Source: Candidatus Terasakiella magnetica
Lineage (GTDB): Bacteria; Pseudomonadota; Alphaproteobacteria; Rhodospirillales; Terasakiellaceae
DNA length: 64,000 bases
Assembly: GCF_900093605.1 (NCBI RefSeq)
Contig: NZ_FLYE01000023.1
Span: 146,224 to 210,223 of the forward strand
Direction of reading: 5' to 3'
Below the pieces are notes generated by a model. The model made no database searches, was not told where the DNA came from, and was given only the letters and a program-made list of their open reading frames with translations. Below, one piece after another: positions 46,287 through 55,695 of the stretch. Position 1 is the stretch's first letter; each line of letters begins with the position of its first letter. The position numbers were made by a program, and so were the translations under genes.

Positions 46287-49094
46287 ATGCTGAAATCTCC
46301 CTACAATGACCTCCATAAAGACTTGCAAAAAAACTTTGCTGAGGAACGGCTCATCACTGACCCGTTGCGCACCCTTGCTTATGGAACAGACGCCAGCTTT
46401 TATCGCTTGATCCCGCAAATTGTGGTGATTGTGGAAACTGAAGAAGAGGTTCAGGAACTTCTTTCACAATGTCGCAGCCATAACACGCCCGTGACCTTTC
46501 GCGCAGCAGGCACCAGCCTTTCAGGCCAAGCAGTAACCGATAGTGTTTTGGGCCTTCTTGGTGATAACTGGAATGGCTTTAGTCTGGCGGAAGATCATGC
46601 AACGGTTAGCCTGCAACCCGGTGTAATTGGCGGGCAAGCCAATGCCAAGCTGGCCCCCTTTGGTAAAAAGATCGGGCCGGACCCGGCTTCAATCAATGCG
46701 GCGAAAATTGGCGGGATTGCAGCTAATAACGCCTCAGGTATGTGTTGTGGAACTGCGCAAAATAGTTATCGCACGCTTTCTGCCATGCGCCTTATTTTAC
46801 AAGATGGCACGTTGCTGGATACGGGGGATCAAACCTCTATTGATCTTTTTCGCCAATCCCATTCAGAGCTGCTTAATGCACTGGCGGGTTTGCGCGATGA
46901 GATCAAGGCTGACCCGGTTTTAGCCGGGCGTATTGAAAAGAAATTCAAAATCAAAAATACTACGGGCTATAGTCTGAATGCATTGATTGATTATGAAGAC
47001 CCGATTGATATTTTGCAGCATTTGATGATTGGCTCAGAAGGTACCTTGGGCTTTATTGCAGAAGTTACCTATAAGACCTGTGTGGAACATAGCCATAAGG
47101 CTTCTGCCATGGTCTATTTTGAAACCACGCAAATTGCTGCGCGTGCCGTGCAGGCCTTGAAATCCGCACCTGTTTCAGCCGTGGAACTGGTGGACCGCGC
47201 AGGCCTTCATAGTGTTGAAGATAAGCCGGGTATGCCGTCTTTCTTAAAAGACTTACCTGAAGACGCTACTGCCTTGTTAATAGAGGTGCGTGGTGAAAAC
47301 TGTGGGGAGCTCACCGAGCTTATTGAAGCCGCTACACAGTCTTTTGCCCATATTGAAACGGTGCAACCTGTTGAGTTTTCAGATGACCCTGAAGTGTGCG
47401 CGCGCTACTGGGGCATTCGCAAAGGGCTCTTCCCGCTTGTGGGGGCTATGCGTGAAACAGGCACCAGTGTGATTATTGAAGATATTGCCTTTCCCATTGA
47501 ACATTTGGCTGATGGTCTGGAAGACTTGCACCATATTTTCAAAGACTACCATTATGACGAGGCGATCATTTTTGGTCATGCCTTGGAAGGGAACCTGCAT
47601 TTTGTTTTCACACAGGATTTCAACACCGAAAGTGAAGTTGAACGTTACGGCAAGTTTATGGATGCCGTCTGTGAAATGGTGGTTAAAAAATATGATGGCT
47701 CGCTTAAGGCTGAACATGGCACAGGGCGCAATATGGCCCCTTTTGTGGAGATGGAATGGGGCGCAGATGCCTTTGGCCTGATGAAGCGCATCAAGGCATT
47801 GTTTGACCCCCAAGAGCTGTTGAACCCAGGGGTGATTATCAATGAAGATAAAGAAATTCATGTCAAAAACCTCAAACCCCTGCCAGCTTCAGAAGCCATT
47901 GTGGATAAATGTATCGAATGTGGTTTTTGTGAACCTAAATGCCCGTCTCGTCACCTGACCTTAACACCGCGTCAACGCATCGTCGGCTGGCGTGAGATTT
48001 CACGGCGCGAGGATGCGGGTGAAAACAGTAAGGATTTGCGCGATCTTTATGCCTATCAGGGCATGGATACGTGTGCGGCTTGCGGGCTTTGTGCAACGGC
48101 TTGCCCGGTGGGGATTGAAACCGGGGCCTTGATCAAGCTTTTGCGTGGTAAAGAAGCTGGGGACAGTGCCGGCAAGATCGGTCAATGGTTTGCTGATCAT
48201 TACGGCACAGCCATGAGTGCGACCTCTATGGGGCTCAAAGCGGCAAACTTGGCCCATGGTATTTTAGGCTCAAAAGTCATGCAGGGCATGAGCGATGGGA
48301 TGCGCAAAATCTCAGGGGAACGCACCCCGCGCTGGACAGCTGCCATGCCCACAGGGATTTCCTTTAAGCCAGAACCTTCCCCAGCTACAGAAAAAGATGT
48401 GGTGGTTTATATCCCAAGCTGTGCGTCACGCACCATGGGGCCTGCGCGCGGGGATGATAAGAAAACCCCATTGCCCGTGGTGACTGAGCGCCTGCTTAAG
48501 CGCGCAGGCTATGCGGTGCGCTATCCTGAAGGTCTTAATAAGCTATGTTGTGGTCAGCCCTTTGATAGTAAAGGCCTAAAAGAAACCGCTGATCATAAGG
48601 CAGAAGAGTTGGAAGTTGCCCTGCTTCAGGCCTCAGAAGGGGGGAAGTATCCGGTTGTGTTTGATACCTCACCTTGCGCGTTTCGCATGAATGCCCTGAA
48701 AGGGGAAAAGCTGAAAAGTTATGACATGACAGAATTTATGCATGATCATGTGATGAGCCGACTCGAGTTAACCAAAATAGAACGCAAAGTTGCGATCCAT
48801 CCCACATGCTCCACACAGAAAATGGCCCTTGATGGCAAGATGAAAGCTGTTGTGCAAGCCTGTGTTAGTGAGGTGGTCATCCCTGAAGGGGTCGGCTGTT
48901 GTGGCTGGGCAGGTGATAAAGGCTTTACAACGCCTGAGCTAAACGCCCATGCCTTGCGCAAACTCCCAGATAGCCTTGAAGGCGTGGAGGAAGGATACTC
49001 AACCAGCCGGACCTGTGAAATAGGCTTATCAGAAAAAGCAGGCTTTCCTTATCGCTCAATCGTGTATCTTTTAGATGAGTGCACAAAAGGATAA
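46287..49094 (+). CDS. D-lactate dehydrogenase, FAD and Fe-S fusion (Dld-II type)
   Basis: A 935-residue protein in three parts. An FAD-binding (PCMH/VAO) domain has VTFRAAGTSLSGQAV and NNASGMCCGTAQNSYRT. A FAD-oxidase C-terminal domain extends to about residue 520 (GHALEGNLHFVF). A ferredoxin segment has CIECGFCEPKCPSRHL and CAACGLCATACPVGIE, followed by two CCG domains (CCGQPFDSKG, CCGWAGDKGF). This is the layout of Shewanella Dld-II, a respiratory D-lactate dehydrogenase next to lldEFG. The substrate could also be another D-2-hydroxy acid, such as D-2-hydroxyglutarate or glycolate. It is 38 bases after the chemoreceptor gene. Confidence 0.9.
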   Translation: MLKSPYNDLHKDLQKNFAEERLITDPLRTLAYGTDASFYRLIPQIVVIVETEEEVQELLSQCRSHNTPVTFRAAGTSLSGQAVTDSVLGLLGDNWNGFSLAEDHATVSLQPGVIGGQANAKLAPFGKKIGPDPASINAAKIGGIAANNASGMCCGTAQNSYRTLSAMRLILQDGTLLDTGDQTSIDLFRQSHSELLNALAGLRDEIKADPVLAGRIEKKFKIKNTTGYSLNALIDYEDPIDILQHLMIGSEGTLGFIAEVTYKTCVEHSHKASAMVYFETTQIAARAVQALKSAPVSAVELVDRAGLHSVEDKPGMPSFLKDLPEDATALLIEVRGENCGELTELIEAATQSFAHIETVQPVEFSDDPEVCARYWGIRKGLFPLVGAMRETGTSVIIEDIAFPIEHLADGLEDLHHIFKDYHYDEAIIFGHALEGNLHFVFTQDFNTESEVERYGKFMDAVCEMVVKKYDGSLKAEHGTGRNMAPFVEMEWGADAFGLMKRIKALFDPQELLNPGVIINEDKEIHVKNLKPLPASEAIVDKCIECGFCEPKCPSRHLTLTPRQRIVGWREISRREDAGENSKDLRDLYAYQGMDTCAACGLCATACPVGIETGALIKLLRGKEAGDSAGKIGQWFADHYGTAMSATSMGLKAANLAHGILGSKVMQGMSDGMRKISGERTPRWTAAMPTGISFKPEPSPATEKDVVVYIPSCASRTMGPARGDDKKTPLPVVTERLLKRAGYAVRYPEGLNKLCCGQPFDSKGLKETADHKAEELEVALLQASEGGKYPVVFDTSPCAFRMNALKGEKLKSYDMTEFMHDHVMSRLELTKIERKVAIHPTCSTQKMALDGKMKAVVQACVSEVVIPEGVGCCGWAGDKGFTTPELNAHALRKLPDSLEGVEEGYSTSRTCEIGLSEKAGFPYRSIVYLLDECTKG

Positions 49095-49219
49095 TTCTAA
49101 AGAAAGTTGTTATCTTTTTGCAAGTGTATCGCAACTGGAAGTTTAAGGTTTGACAAGCTGATATAGGCGGTTCATCATACGGCAAATAAGAAATAAATTG
49201 CCTAGGGAGAGACTGCGCC

Positions 49220-50221
49220 ATGAGGATGGATTTTTCCATTATTTTACCTCAGGTACGCGCTTGTCTGCTTGGTGGAGTTCTTGCCTCATCTCTTATGGTT
49301 CCTATGGCACATGCCAAGGATGATGCCATTGCTAAATATGAGAATGAGCCCATAACCCCTATTCCTCTCACGGTTGATCTCGATCGTGATGAGGTGGCGC
49401 TGGGGCGTGATCTTTTTCATGATGTGCGTCTTTCTAAAGACGACACAATCTCTTGTGCCTCCTGCCACCCTCTTGAAAATGGTGGTGTGGATGGCTTGCG
49501 CTTTTCTTTTGGCATAAATGGGCAGCAAGGCGCGATCAACACACCGACCGTGCTTAACAGTGGTTTGTTCTTTGCCCAGTTCTGGAATGGGCGCGCGCCC
49601 ACTTTGGAAGAACAAATTGAAGGCCCGACCCATGACCCAAAAGAAATGGGCAGCAACTGGGCTGAAATCATCTCAAAGCTTACTCAAGATGGCGGCTATA
49701 TTAAACGTTTTGCTAAGCTGTATCCTGAACAAGGCATTGCGCGTGAAACCATCAAGTCAGCCATTGCAACGTTTGAAAGATCGCTCCTTACACCCAATAG
49801 CCCGTTTGATCGCTTTTTAAGGGGCGAGGAAGACGCTATTTCTGCCCAAGCCAAAGAAGGCTATGTACAGTTTAAAGCCTATGGCTGTTCATCTTGCCAT
49901 CAAGGGGTGGCCGTTGGGGCAAATATGTATGAAAAGCTTGGCGTTCATAAAGATTATTTTGGGACGCGCGGCAATATTACCAAGGCTGATTTTGGGCGCT
50001 TTAATGTCACAGGCATAGAAGAACATAAATTTGAATTTAAAGTGCCTAGCCTGCGCAATGTGGCGATGACGGGACCTTACTTTCATGATGGCAGCATTGA
50101 AACATTACACGAAGCTGTGACGATCATGGCCCAGTATCAATTGGGTCGCACGATTAAAGAGCAGGATGTTGAAAATATCGTGGCTTTCCTTGAGAGCTTG
50201 AGCGGGGAACTCAAGCCATGA
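49220..50221 (+). CDS. Di-heme cytochrome c peroxidase family protein
   Basis: A 333-residue periplasmic protein; signal peptide ending AHA. Heme motifs CASCH (79-83) and CSSCH (223-227). Landmarks are ALGRDLFHDVRLSKDDTISC, NTPTVLNSGLFFAQFWNGRA, and the C-terminal FKVPSLRNVAMTGPYFHDGS with TIMAQYQLG. These place it in the CcpA/MauG superfamily, so it probably reduces hydrogen peroxide using cytochrome c. The stop overlaps the start of the following histidine kinase (ATGA), which is unusual for a peroxidase. Confidence 0.93.
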   Translation: MRMDFSIILPQVRACLLGGVLASSLMVPMAHAKDDAIAKYENEPITPIPLTVDLDRDEVALGRDLFHDVRLSKDDTISCASCHPLENGGVDGLRFSFGINGQQGAINTPTVLNSGLFFAQFWNGRAPTLEEQIEGPTHDPKEMGSNWAEIISKLTQDGGYIKRFAKLYPEQGIARETIKSAIATFERSLLTPNSPFDRFLRGEEDAISAQAKEGYVQFKAYGCSSCHQGVAVGANMYEKLGVHKDYFGTRGNITKADFGRFNVTGIEEHKFEFKVPSLRNVAMTGPYFHDGSIETLHEAVTIMAQYQLGRTIKEQDVENIVAFLESLSGELKP

Positions 50222-53022
50222 AGTGGAATACGGTTAAACCTATTGAGTGGGCCGTGGTGGGCGTTGTTGCCATCTTAATCGGGGCTATTTACGTCCTTAG
50301 CCCTGAAATTGATGGCGAACAACATGCTGATATTTTGCAGGATATTGCCGTTTTAGAAGAAGATAACAGTATTATCACCGCAATTGTTGTGGAAACCCGT
50401 TTTGGTATGTTGCCCAACTTTGACAGTTTGGTCACTGCGGTAAATACAGCTGCGCAAGAAGGTAAAGAGCTCAAAAGCAAGCTTCCGTTTGAGGAAGAAC
50501 AAAGCCTTGTGGAGGCGTGGCAGGCCTATCAAGAGACTTTTGATGGCAAGCTGGAAGTCATTGAAGATTTTAAATCCCATTCAGCCGTTTTAAAAAACTC
50601 GGTAAGCTATATCCCCATCGCCATTCGTGAATTTCTTGAAGTCGCCGCTGAGAATGACAGCGATCCCAAGCTTATTAATGCGGCGCAGACCTTGCTGATT
50701 GAAAGTTTGATCTTCTCTCAGGATTATGGATTTGAACATGTGGATAGTGTGCAGGAATCTGTACATATCTTGATGGCAAATCAGGATAAGGTTTCGGCTG
50801 ATTTACTTGATAAAATTCAGGGTGTTTTATTGCATGCCCAAGCCATCATTGATTTTAAATCTGAAGTGGATGGTCTGGTTAATACGATTTTCAAAACCCA
50901 GACAGATTTGAAAATTCAACAGGTCTTGGCTGCTTATCTGGTTGCCCATAACCGCAAGCATGAACAAGTTGATCGCTATCGTGCATTTTTGGTTATTTTA
51001 GCTTCATTGCTGGCTTTGATGATCATCAGCCTTTTGTTCCGCTTAACGCGAACCACAAATCGTTTGAAAAAATCATTAGATGAAGTGAACTTTCAAAAAT
51101 TTGCATTGGACCAGCACGCCATTGTCAGTATTGCCGATGTGAAAGGTAATATTGTTTATGCCAACAAAAAATTCTGTGAAATCAGTGGCTATAAATTAGA
51201 TGAATTGCTCGGGCGCGATCACCGTATTGTGAAGTCTAATGAGCATGACCCCGCTTTTTTTAAAGAGATGTGGAAAACCATTGCACAAGGCAAAGTTTGG
51301 ACCGGAACGATCAAGAATAAGGCCAAGGATGGAAGCATTTATTGGGTGAATTCCACCATTGTTCCTTTCCTTGATGAAAATAATAAGCCTTTTCGTTATG
51401 TCTCTATCAGGACAGATATTACCAACCGCGTTGAAATGGAAGCGGCCCTTGAGCAGGCCCGTGATGAAGCCGAACAGGGCAATCGTTCAAAAAGTGAATT
51501 CCTTGCCAATATGAGCCATGAGATCAGAACGCCGATGAATGCGGTGATCGGTCTTAGCCATCTCTTGCTCCATACAAAGCTTGATGAAACCCAGCATGAT
51601 TATGTCAGCAAGGTCCTGTCTTCGGGCAACCTATTGCTTGATATTATCAATGATATTCTGGACTTTTCAAAGATTGAGGCGGGTAAACTAGATTTTGAGA
51701 ATATCGAGTTCAATCTGGATGATGTGTTTGAAGAAGTCTTCACACTGATCAACATCAATGCCTTGAAAAAAGGCTTAAAGCTCTCTCTTGATCGCAAAAG
51801 TGATGTGAGGCACCATCTTATTGGTGATCCGTTACGTCTAAAACAGATACTGATTAATATCGCGAGTAACGCAGTTAAATTCACCCATAAAGGCGAGATT
51901 ACTTTTGTATTGGATGAAGTGAAGCGCGACAGTGACAAGATCAAGCTGCAATTTAGTATCACCGATACAGGGGTTGGGCTTTCTGAAGAACAGGCTGAGA
52001 AGTTATTTAGCTCCTTCTCTCAGGCCGATACATCAACAACACGCCAATATGGTGGCACGGGGCTTGGTCTTTCAATCTGCAAAAAACTTGTGGAGTTGAT
52101 GAAGGGAGAGATCAAGGTTGAAAGCACTATAGGTGAAGGCAGTACCTTTACATTTAGCGCAGAATTTGGCCTTGGTGAGGAAAAGACACAAAGTGCCAAA
52201 GAAATCACTTTTCAGGTTCAAGGGGCAAAAGTGATTGTTGTCGATGATGAGCAGACCTCGCTAGATATTTTCGAAGATATGCTTCAAGGCTTTGGCTTTG
52301 AGGTGACGACGTCTTTATCAGCAGCACAGGCAATTGGGGAGATTTCAAAAGCAAAAGAGGCTGGCGAGCCCTTTGAATATGCGGTTGTTGACTGGAAGAT
52401 GCCAAAGCAGGATGGCATTAGTCTGTGTGAAGAGATCAAAGATGATTTTCATAAGGGTGGAAAATCTCGCATCATTTTGGTGACGGCCTTTGATGCCGAT
52501 ATCGCAAGACGTTTGATTAAACGAGACCTTTATAATGAGCTTCTCTTAAAACCTGTTATGCCCTCATCGCTGTTAAATGCCATTCAGTCGTGCCAAGAAG
52601 AAGAGATTGTTAAGCAGGCTGAACATTTAGAATGTGTTGATGAAGGTAATGGCGTTAGTGGGGCAAAAGTGTTGGTGGTGGAAGATAACATCATTAACCA
52701 GAAAGTTGCTATTGGCTTGCTTAAAAGTTTTGGGGTGAGCTGTGATGTGGCAAATAACGGCCTTGAAGGGGTGCAGGCGGTTAAAGATAACCTGTATGAT
52801 GCGGTCTTGATGGATATCCAGATGCCTTTGATGGATGGTGTTGAGGCCACAACTGAAATTCGAAAAGACAGTGCGGACCTGCCTATCATCGCCATGACGG
52901 CTCATGCCATGAAGGAAGAACAGGATAAATGCAAAAAGGCGGGCATGAATGATTATGTCACCAAGCCTGTCAATCCAAGCAACCTGTTAGAGGCCTTGCA
53001 ACGCTGGGTCCGACAAGACTGA
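50218..53022 (+). CDS. Hybrid sensor histidine kinase with DAHL-type sensor, PAS and two receivers
   Basis: A 934-residue membrane kinase. Two membrane helices (about 11-28 and 255-275) enclose an all-helical periplasmic region of about 225 residues of the DAHL type. A PAS domain (about 295-405), HisKA with phospho-His in FLANMSHEIRTPMNAV, and a HATPase domain (NAVKFTHKG, DTGVGLS, GGTGLGLSICKKLVE) follow. Receiver 1 has VVDWKMPKQD and receiver 2 VLMDIQMPLMDG with the phosphoacceptor Asp in each. No HPt domain is seen. It is coupled to the di-heme peroxidase by a 4-base overlap, suggesting that the periplasmic sensor responds to something tied to that enzyme (for example peroxide stress or redox state). 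Confidence 0.92.
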   Translation: MKWNTVKPIEWAVVGVVAILIGAIYVLSPEIDGEQHADILQDIAVLEEDNSIITAIVVETRFGMLPNFDSLVTAVNTAAQEGKELKSKLPFEEEQSLVEAWQAYQETFDGKLEVIEDFKSHSAVLKNSVSYIPIAIREFLEVAAENDSDPKLINAAQTLLIESLIFSQDYGFEHVDSVQESVHILMANQDKVSADLLDKIQGVLLHAQAIIDFKSEVDGLVNTIFKTQTDLKIQQVLAAYLVAHNRKHEQVDRYRAFLVILASLLALMIISLLFRLTRTTNRLKKSLDEVNFQKFALDQHAIVSIADVKGNIVYANKKFCEISGYKLDELLGRDHRIVKSNEHDPAFFKEMWKTIAQGKVWTGTIKNKAKDGSIYWVNSTIVPFLDENNKPFRYVSIRTDITNRVEMEAALEQARDEAEQGNRSKSEFLANMSHEIRTPMNAVIGLSHLLLHTKLDETQHDYVSKVLSSGNLLLDIINDILDFSKIEAGKLDFENIEFNLDDVFEEVFTLININALKKGLKLSLDRKSDVRHHLIGDPLRLKQILINIASNAVKFTHKGEITFVLDEVKRDSDKIKLQFSITDTGVGLSEEQAEKLFSSFSQADTSTTRQYGGTGLGLSICKKLVELMKGEIKVESTIGEGSTFTFSAEFGLGEEKTQSAKEITFQVQGAKVIVVDDEQTSLDIFEDMLQGFGFEVTTSLSAAQAIGEISKAKEAGEPFEYAVVDWKMPKQDGISLCEEIKDDFHKGGKSRIILVTAFDADIARRLIKRDLYNELLLKPVMPSSLLNAIQSCQEEEIVKQAEHLECVDEGNGVSGAKVLVVEDNIINQKVAIGLLKSFGVSCDVANNGLEGVQAVKDNLYDAVLMDIQMPLMDGVEATTEIRKDSADLPIIAMTAHAMKEEQDKCKKAGMNDYVTKPVNPSNLLEALQRWVRQD

Positions 53023-53030
53023 GTGTTGTC

Positions 53031-53873
53031 TTATTCAGCCGCTTTTGAAGATGGTTTTTCAAGGTCAAACATAATGCGCCCCTGATGGCACAAGGCGATA
53101 AAGCGTTTGGGCCGTGCCCGTGAAATAAGTGTCAGGCCGGTTTTTTCTGCCAGCTCCACCGCCCATTGGGTGGCGCCAGAGCGTGAGATTAAAATCTCAA
53201 TCCCCATGATCACCGCCTTCATCACCATTTCACTGGTCATGCGCCCTGTGGTGTACAGGATATAATCCTCTTTGGGCAGATCGTTCAGATAAAGATAGCC
53301 TGCAATTTTATCAAGCGCATTATGACGCCCGACATCTTCCATATAAATTAGCGGCTTGTCTTTATGACACAGTACGCAGCCATGAATGGAACCTGCTTTG
53401 CGATAAAGAGACGGTGTTGCCTTTATCTTGTTTAATAAAAGTTCAAGCCATGAGGCTTTAAACTGGAAGGTTTGTGCAAGTGTGGTGTCTTCCAGCTTAT
53501 CCATTATATCGGCAAAAATAGTCCCCTGCCCACAGCCGGAGGTGAGGATTTTGCGTTTGAGCTTTTCTTCAAAATCCGTGACAACTTTTGTGCGGATTAC
53601 CACGGTATCAATCACGTCATCATAGTCAATAGACTCAATCTGGTCTTGGGGGCTGAGCATATTTTGATTGACCAGATAGCCAACTCCAAGAAGTTTGGGA
53701 TGATCGCCAATGCTCATCAGTGTGACAATTTCACGATTATTGAGAAAAACCGTTAAAGGGCGCTCATGAACGATATCAAGCTCAACCGGATTGCCATGGG
53801 CATCAACAGCCTTCATGGGCGAGGTGGAGGTGCCTGTCTCGGGTTGGGGCTTGATGATATAGTCATCGCTCAT
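53031..53873 (-). CDS. fdhD: FdhD, formate dehydrogenase accessory sulfurtransferase (variant)
   Basis: A 280-residue protein that hands sulfur from a cysteine desulfurase to the molybdenum cofactor of formate dehydrogenases. Family marks are PLTVFLNNREIVTLM, SGCGQGTIF, SIHGCVLCH, YMEDVGRHNALDKIAG and YTTGRMTSEMVMKA. In E. coli FdhD the sulfur relay uses a CxxC pair; here the corresponding segment SGCGQGT retains only the first cysteine, and a second pair occurs at HGCVLCH. It is convergent with the hybrid kinase (8 bases apart) and divergent from pxpB. No formate dehydrogenase gene is in the window. Confidence 0.9.
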   Translation of the reverse strand: MSDDYIIKPQPETGTSTSPMKAVDAHGNPVELDIVHERPLTVFLNNREIVTLMSIGDHPKLLGVGYLVNQNMLSPQDQIESIDYDDVIDTVVIRTKVVTDFEEKLKRKILTSGCGQGTIFADIMDKLEDTTLAQTFQFKASWLELLLNKIKATPSLYRKAGSIHGCVLCHKDKPLIYMEDVGRHNALDKIAGYLYLNDLPKEDYILYTTGRMTSEMVMKAVIMGIEILISRSGATQWAVELAEKTGLTLISRARPKRFIALCHQGRIMFDLEKPSSKAAE

Positions 53874-53944
53874 GGGTAAAAGCCTGTGAAATCTTTAGAT
53901 ATTATGAGTTTACGCCTTCGTATCAATAAAGTACAAAAACTTTT

Positions 53945-54640
53945 ATGCAATGTCGTGTCTTACATTTAGGCGATCGTGGGGTCACTTTTGAGTTTGGAAA
54001 TGAAATTTCCAAGGCGGTGAACCATCATGTTCTTGCGATCCATAGCCTGATGAAAGAGGCCCTTGCCCAAGGACAGCTTAACGGCATTATAGAAACCGTT
54101 CCAAGCTTTCGCTCCCTCACCATACATTATGACCCGCTTGTACTTTATCCCGATGAGGTTGAAGGGCTTGTCGCGCCCTTTCTGGATCAAGATTTTAGCG
54201 CGCGTGAAAGCGGGAAGCTTTGGGAGTTCCCTTGTTGTTATGAAGGTGAGTTTGCCCCTGACCTTGAAGAAGTCGCTAAAAGCTGTGGCTTAAGTGTGAG
54301 TGAGGTGATTAATATCCATTCTGCGCAATGCTATGATGTGTTCATGCTGGGCTTTTTGCCGGGCTTTGGCTTTTTAGGGCAATTAGATCCGCGTTTGGTT
54401 CTGCCCAGAAGGAGTGAACCACGCACAGCTGTCCCTAAAGGCTCAGTTGCCATTGCTGATCAATTAACTGCAGTTTATCCCTCCCAAAGCCCGGGGGGCT
54501 GGCATTTGATCGGGCGCACGCACATTGAGTTTTTTGACCTTTCAAAAGAAAATCCGGCCCTTTTACAAGCAGGTGATCAGGTACGGTTTAAGCCCGTTTC
54601 CCAAAGTGAATTTCTGCGCTTAACGGGTGAGGCATCATGA
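53945..54640 (+). CDS. pxpB: PxpB, 5-oxoprolinase subunit B (KipI family)
   Basis: A 231-residue protein. Family marks are LHLGDRGVTFEFGN, LGFLPGFGFLGQL, DPRLVLPRRSEPRTAVPKGS and YPSQSPGGWHLIGRT. Together with PxpC and PxpA it forms an ATP-dependent enzyme that opens 5-oxoproline (pyroglutamate), a spontaneous breakdown product of glutamine and glutamate. It overlaps pxpC by 4 bases. Confidence 0.95.
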   Translation: MQCRVLHLGDRGVTFEFGNEISKAVNHHVLAIHSLMKEALAQGQLNGIIETVPSFRSLTIHYDPLVLYPDEVEGLVAPFLDQDFSARESGKLWEFPCCYEGEFAPDLEEVAKSCGLSVSEVINIHSAQCYDVFMLGFLPGFGFLGQLDPRLVLPRRSEPRTAVPKGSVAIADQLTAVYPSQSPGGWHLIGRTHIEFFDLSKENPALLQAGDQVRFKPVSQSEFLRLTGEAS

Positions 54641-55683
54641 AGGCGCTGGAAATCATCAATGCGGGCCTGCAAGCCAGTGTGCAAGACCATGGGCGTTGGG
54701 GCTTTCAGGAATATGGCGTGCCCGTATGTGGCAGTGTGGCCCCGTATTGGCGTATCTTGGCAAACCATCTGGTGGGCAATGAGGCAGAGGCCGCAGGCAT
54801 TGAATTTCGCCTGATGGGACCAACCCTTAAGGCCGTGGGGGAGCCGTTAAAAATCGCTGTTTGTGGGCAGGTAACTTCAGAGCTGGTGATGAAAAATGCA
54901 TCTGGCTTAACCACACATAAAATACAGCCCTGGCGCAGCTTTACCTTAAAGCCGGATCAAGAACTTAAAATCGGCAGCCTTGAAGGAAGTGCCACAGGGT
55001 TTATTGCGGTTTTAGGTGGGGTTGAAACGCCGACAATAATGAAAAGCCGCTCCACTTATGCGCGCTCTCAAATCGGCAATTGGTTAGAAGGCGGTGATCT
55101 CTTGCCTGTTGGGGCAGGGGAAATGGCAGAGCAGGCTGATTGTGTTTTACCAAGCCCACCTATTATGCCTGCTTCACCACGCGTGCGTATTGTCTGGGGG
55201 CCACAGGATGATTATTTTGACCCAAGTGAAAAAGAAAAGTTCCTGAACGCGCCTTATGTCATTTCCAAAGCCTCAGACCGTATGGGCGCGCGCCTTGACG
55301 GGGCAGGCTTAAAACATAAGGCGGATAAAGGGGCCGAGATTGCCTCAGACGGTGTGGTCTTAGGTGCCATTCAAGTGCCGGGGAATGGACAGCCGATTGT
55401 GTTGCTTAATGATGGGCAGACGGTGGGGGGGTACCCAAAAATTGCCACGGTGATTTCGTCTGATCTTCACCTCATAGCCAATGGCTTGGCGGGGATGGAG
55501 ATTTCCTTTGAGCTGGTTACTGTGCGTGAGGCTTGTGATATTGCACGTGCTGAAAGCCAAAAGATTGAGCAGATGAAACGCTCAATCGTGAAAGCATCGG
55601 CAAATGGCTTTGTGGATTTATCCGCATTATATGAAAGCAACCTGATCGGCGGTGTGGTAGATATGAAGGACCCCCGCGTTTAA
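54637..55683 (+). CDS. pxpC: PxpC, 5-oxoprolinase subunit C (KipA family)
   Basis: A 348-residue protein of the biotin-dependent carboxyltransferase-like KipA family. Marks are IINAGLQASVQDHGRWGF, GVPVCGSVAPYW, VLGGVETPTIM, SDRMGARLDG, and PGNGQPIVLLNDGQTVGGYP. It is the partner of PxpB and lies between pxpB and pxpA with a 4-base overlap and a 12-base gap. Confidence 0.95.
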   Translation: MKALEIINAGLQASVQDHGRWGFQEYGVPVCGSVAPYWRILANHLVGNEAEAAGIEFRLMGPTLKAVGEPLKIAVCGQVTSELVMKNASGLTTHKIQPWRSFTLKPDQELKIGSLEGSATGFIAVLGGVETPTIMKSRSTYARSQIGNWLEGGDLLPVGAGEMAEQADCVLPSPPIMPASPRVRIVWGPQDDYFDPSEKEKFLNAPYVISKASDRMGARLDGAGLKHKADKGAEIASDGVVLGAIQVPGNGQPIVLLNDGQTVGGYPKIATVISSDLHLIANGLAGMEISFELVTVREACDIARAESQKIEQMKRSIVKASANGFVDLSALYESNLIGGVVDMKDPRV

Positions 55684-55695
55684 GAGGATTAAGCT

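Noticed and set aside
47379-47861. 160-residue open frame antisense to the D-lactate dehydrogenase gene
   Set aside because: Inside a clear coding region in the other direction; no motif.
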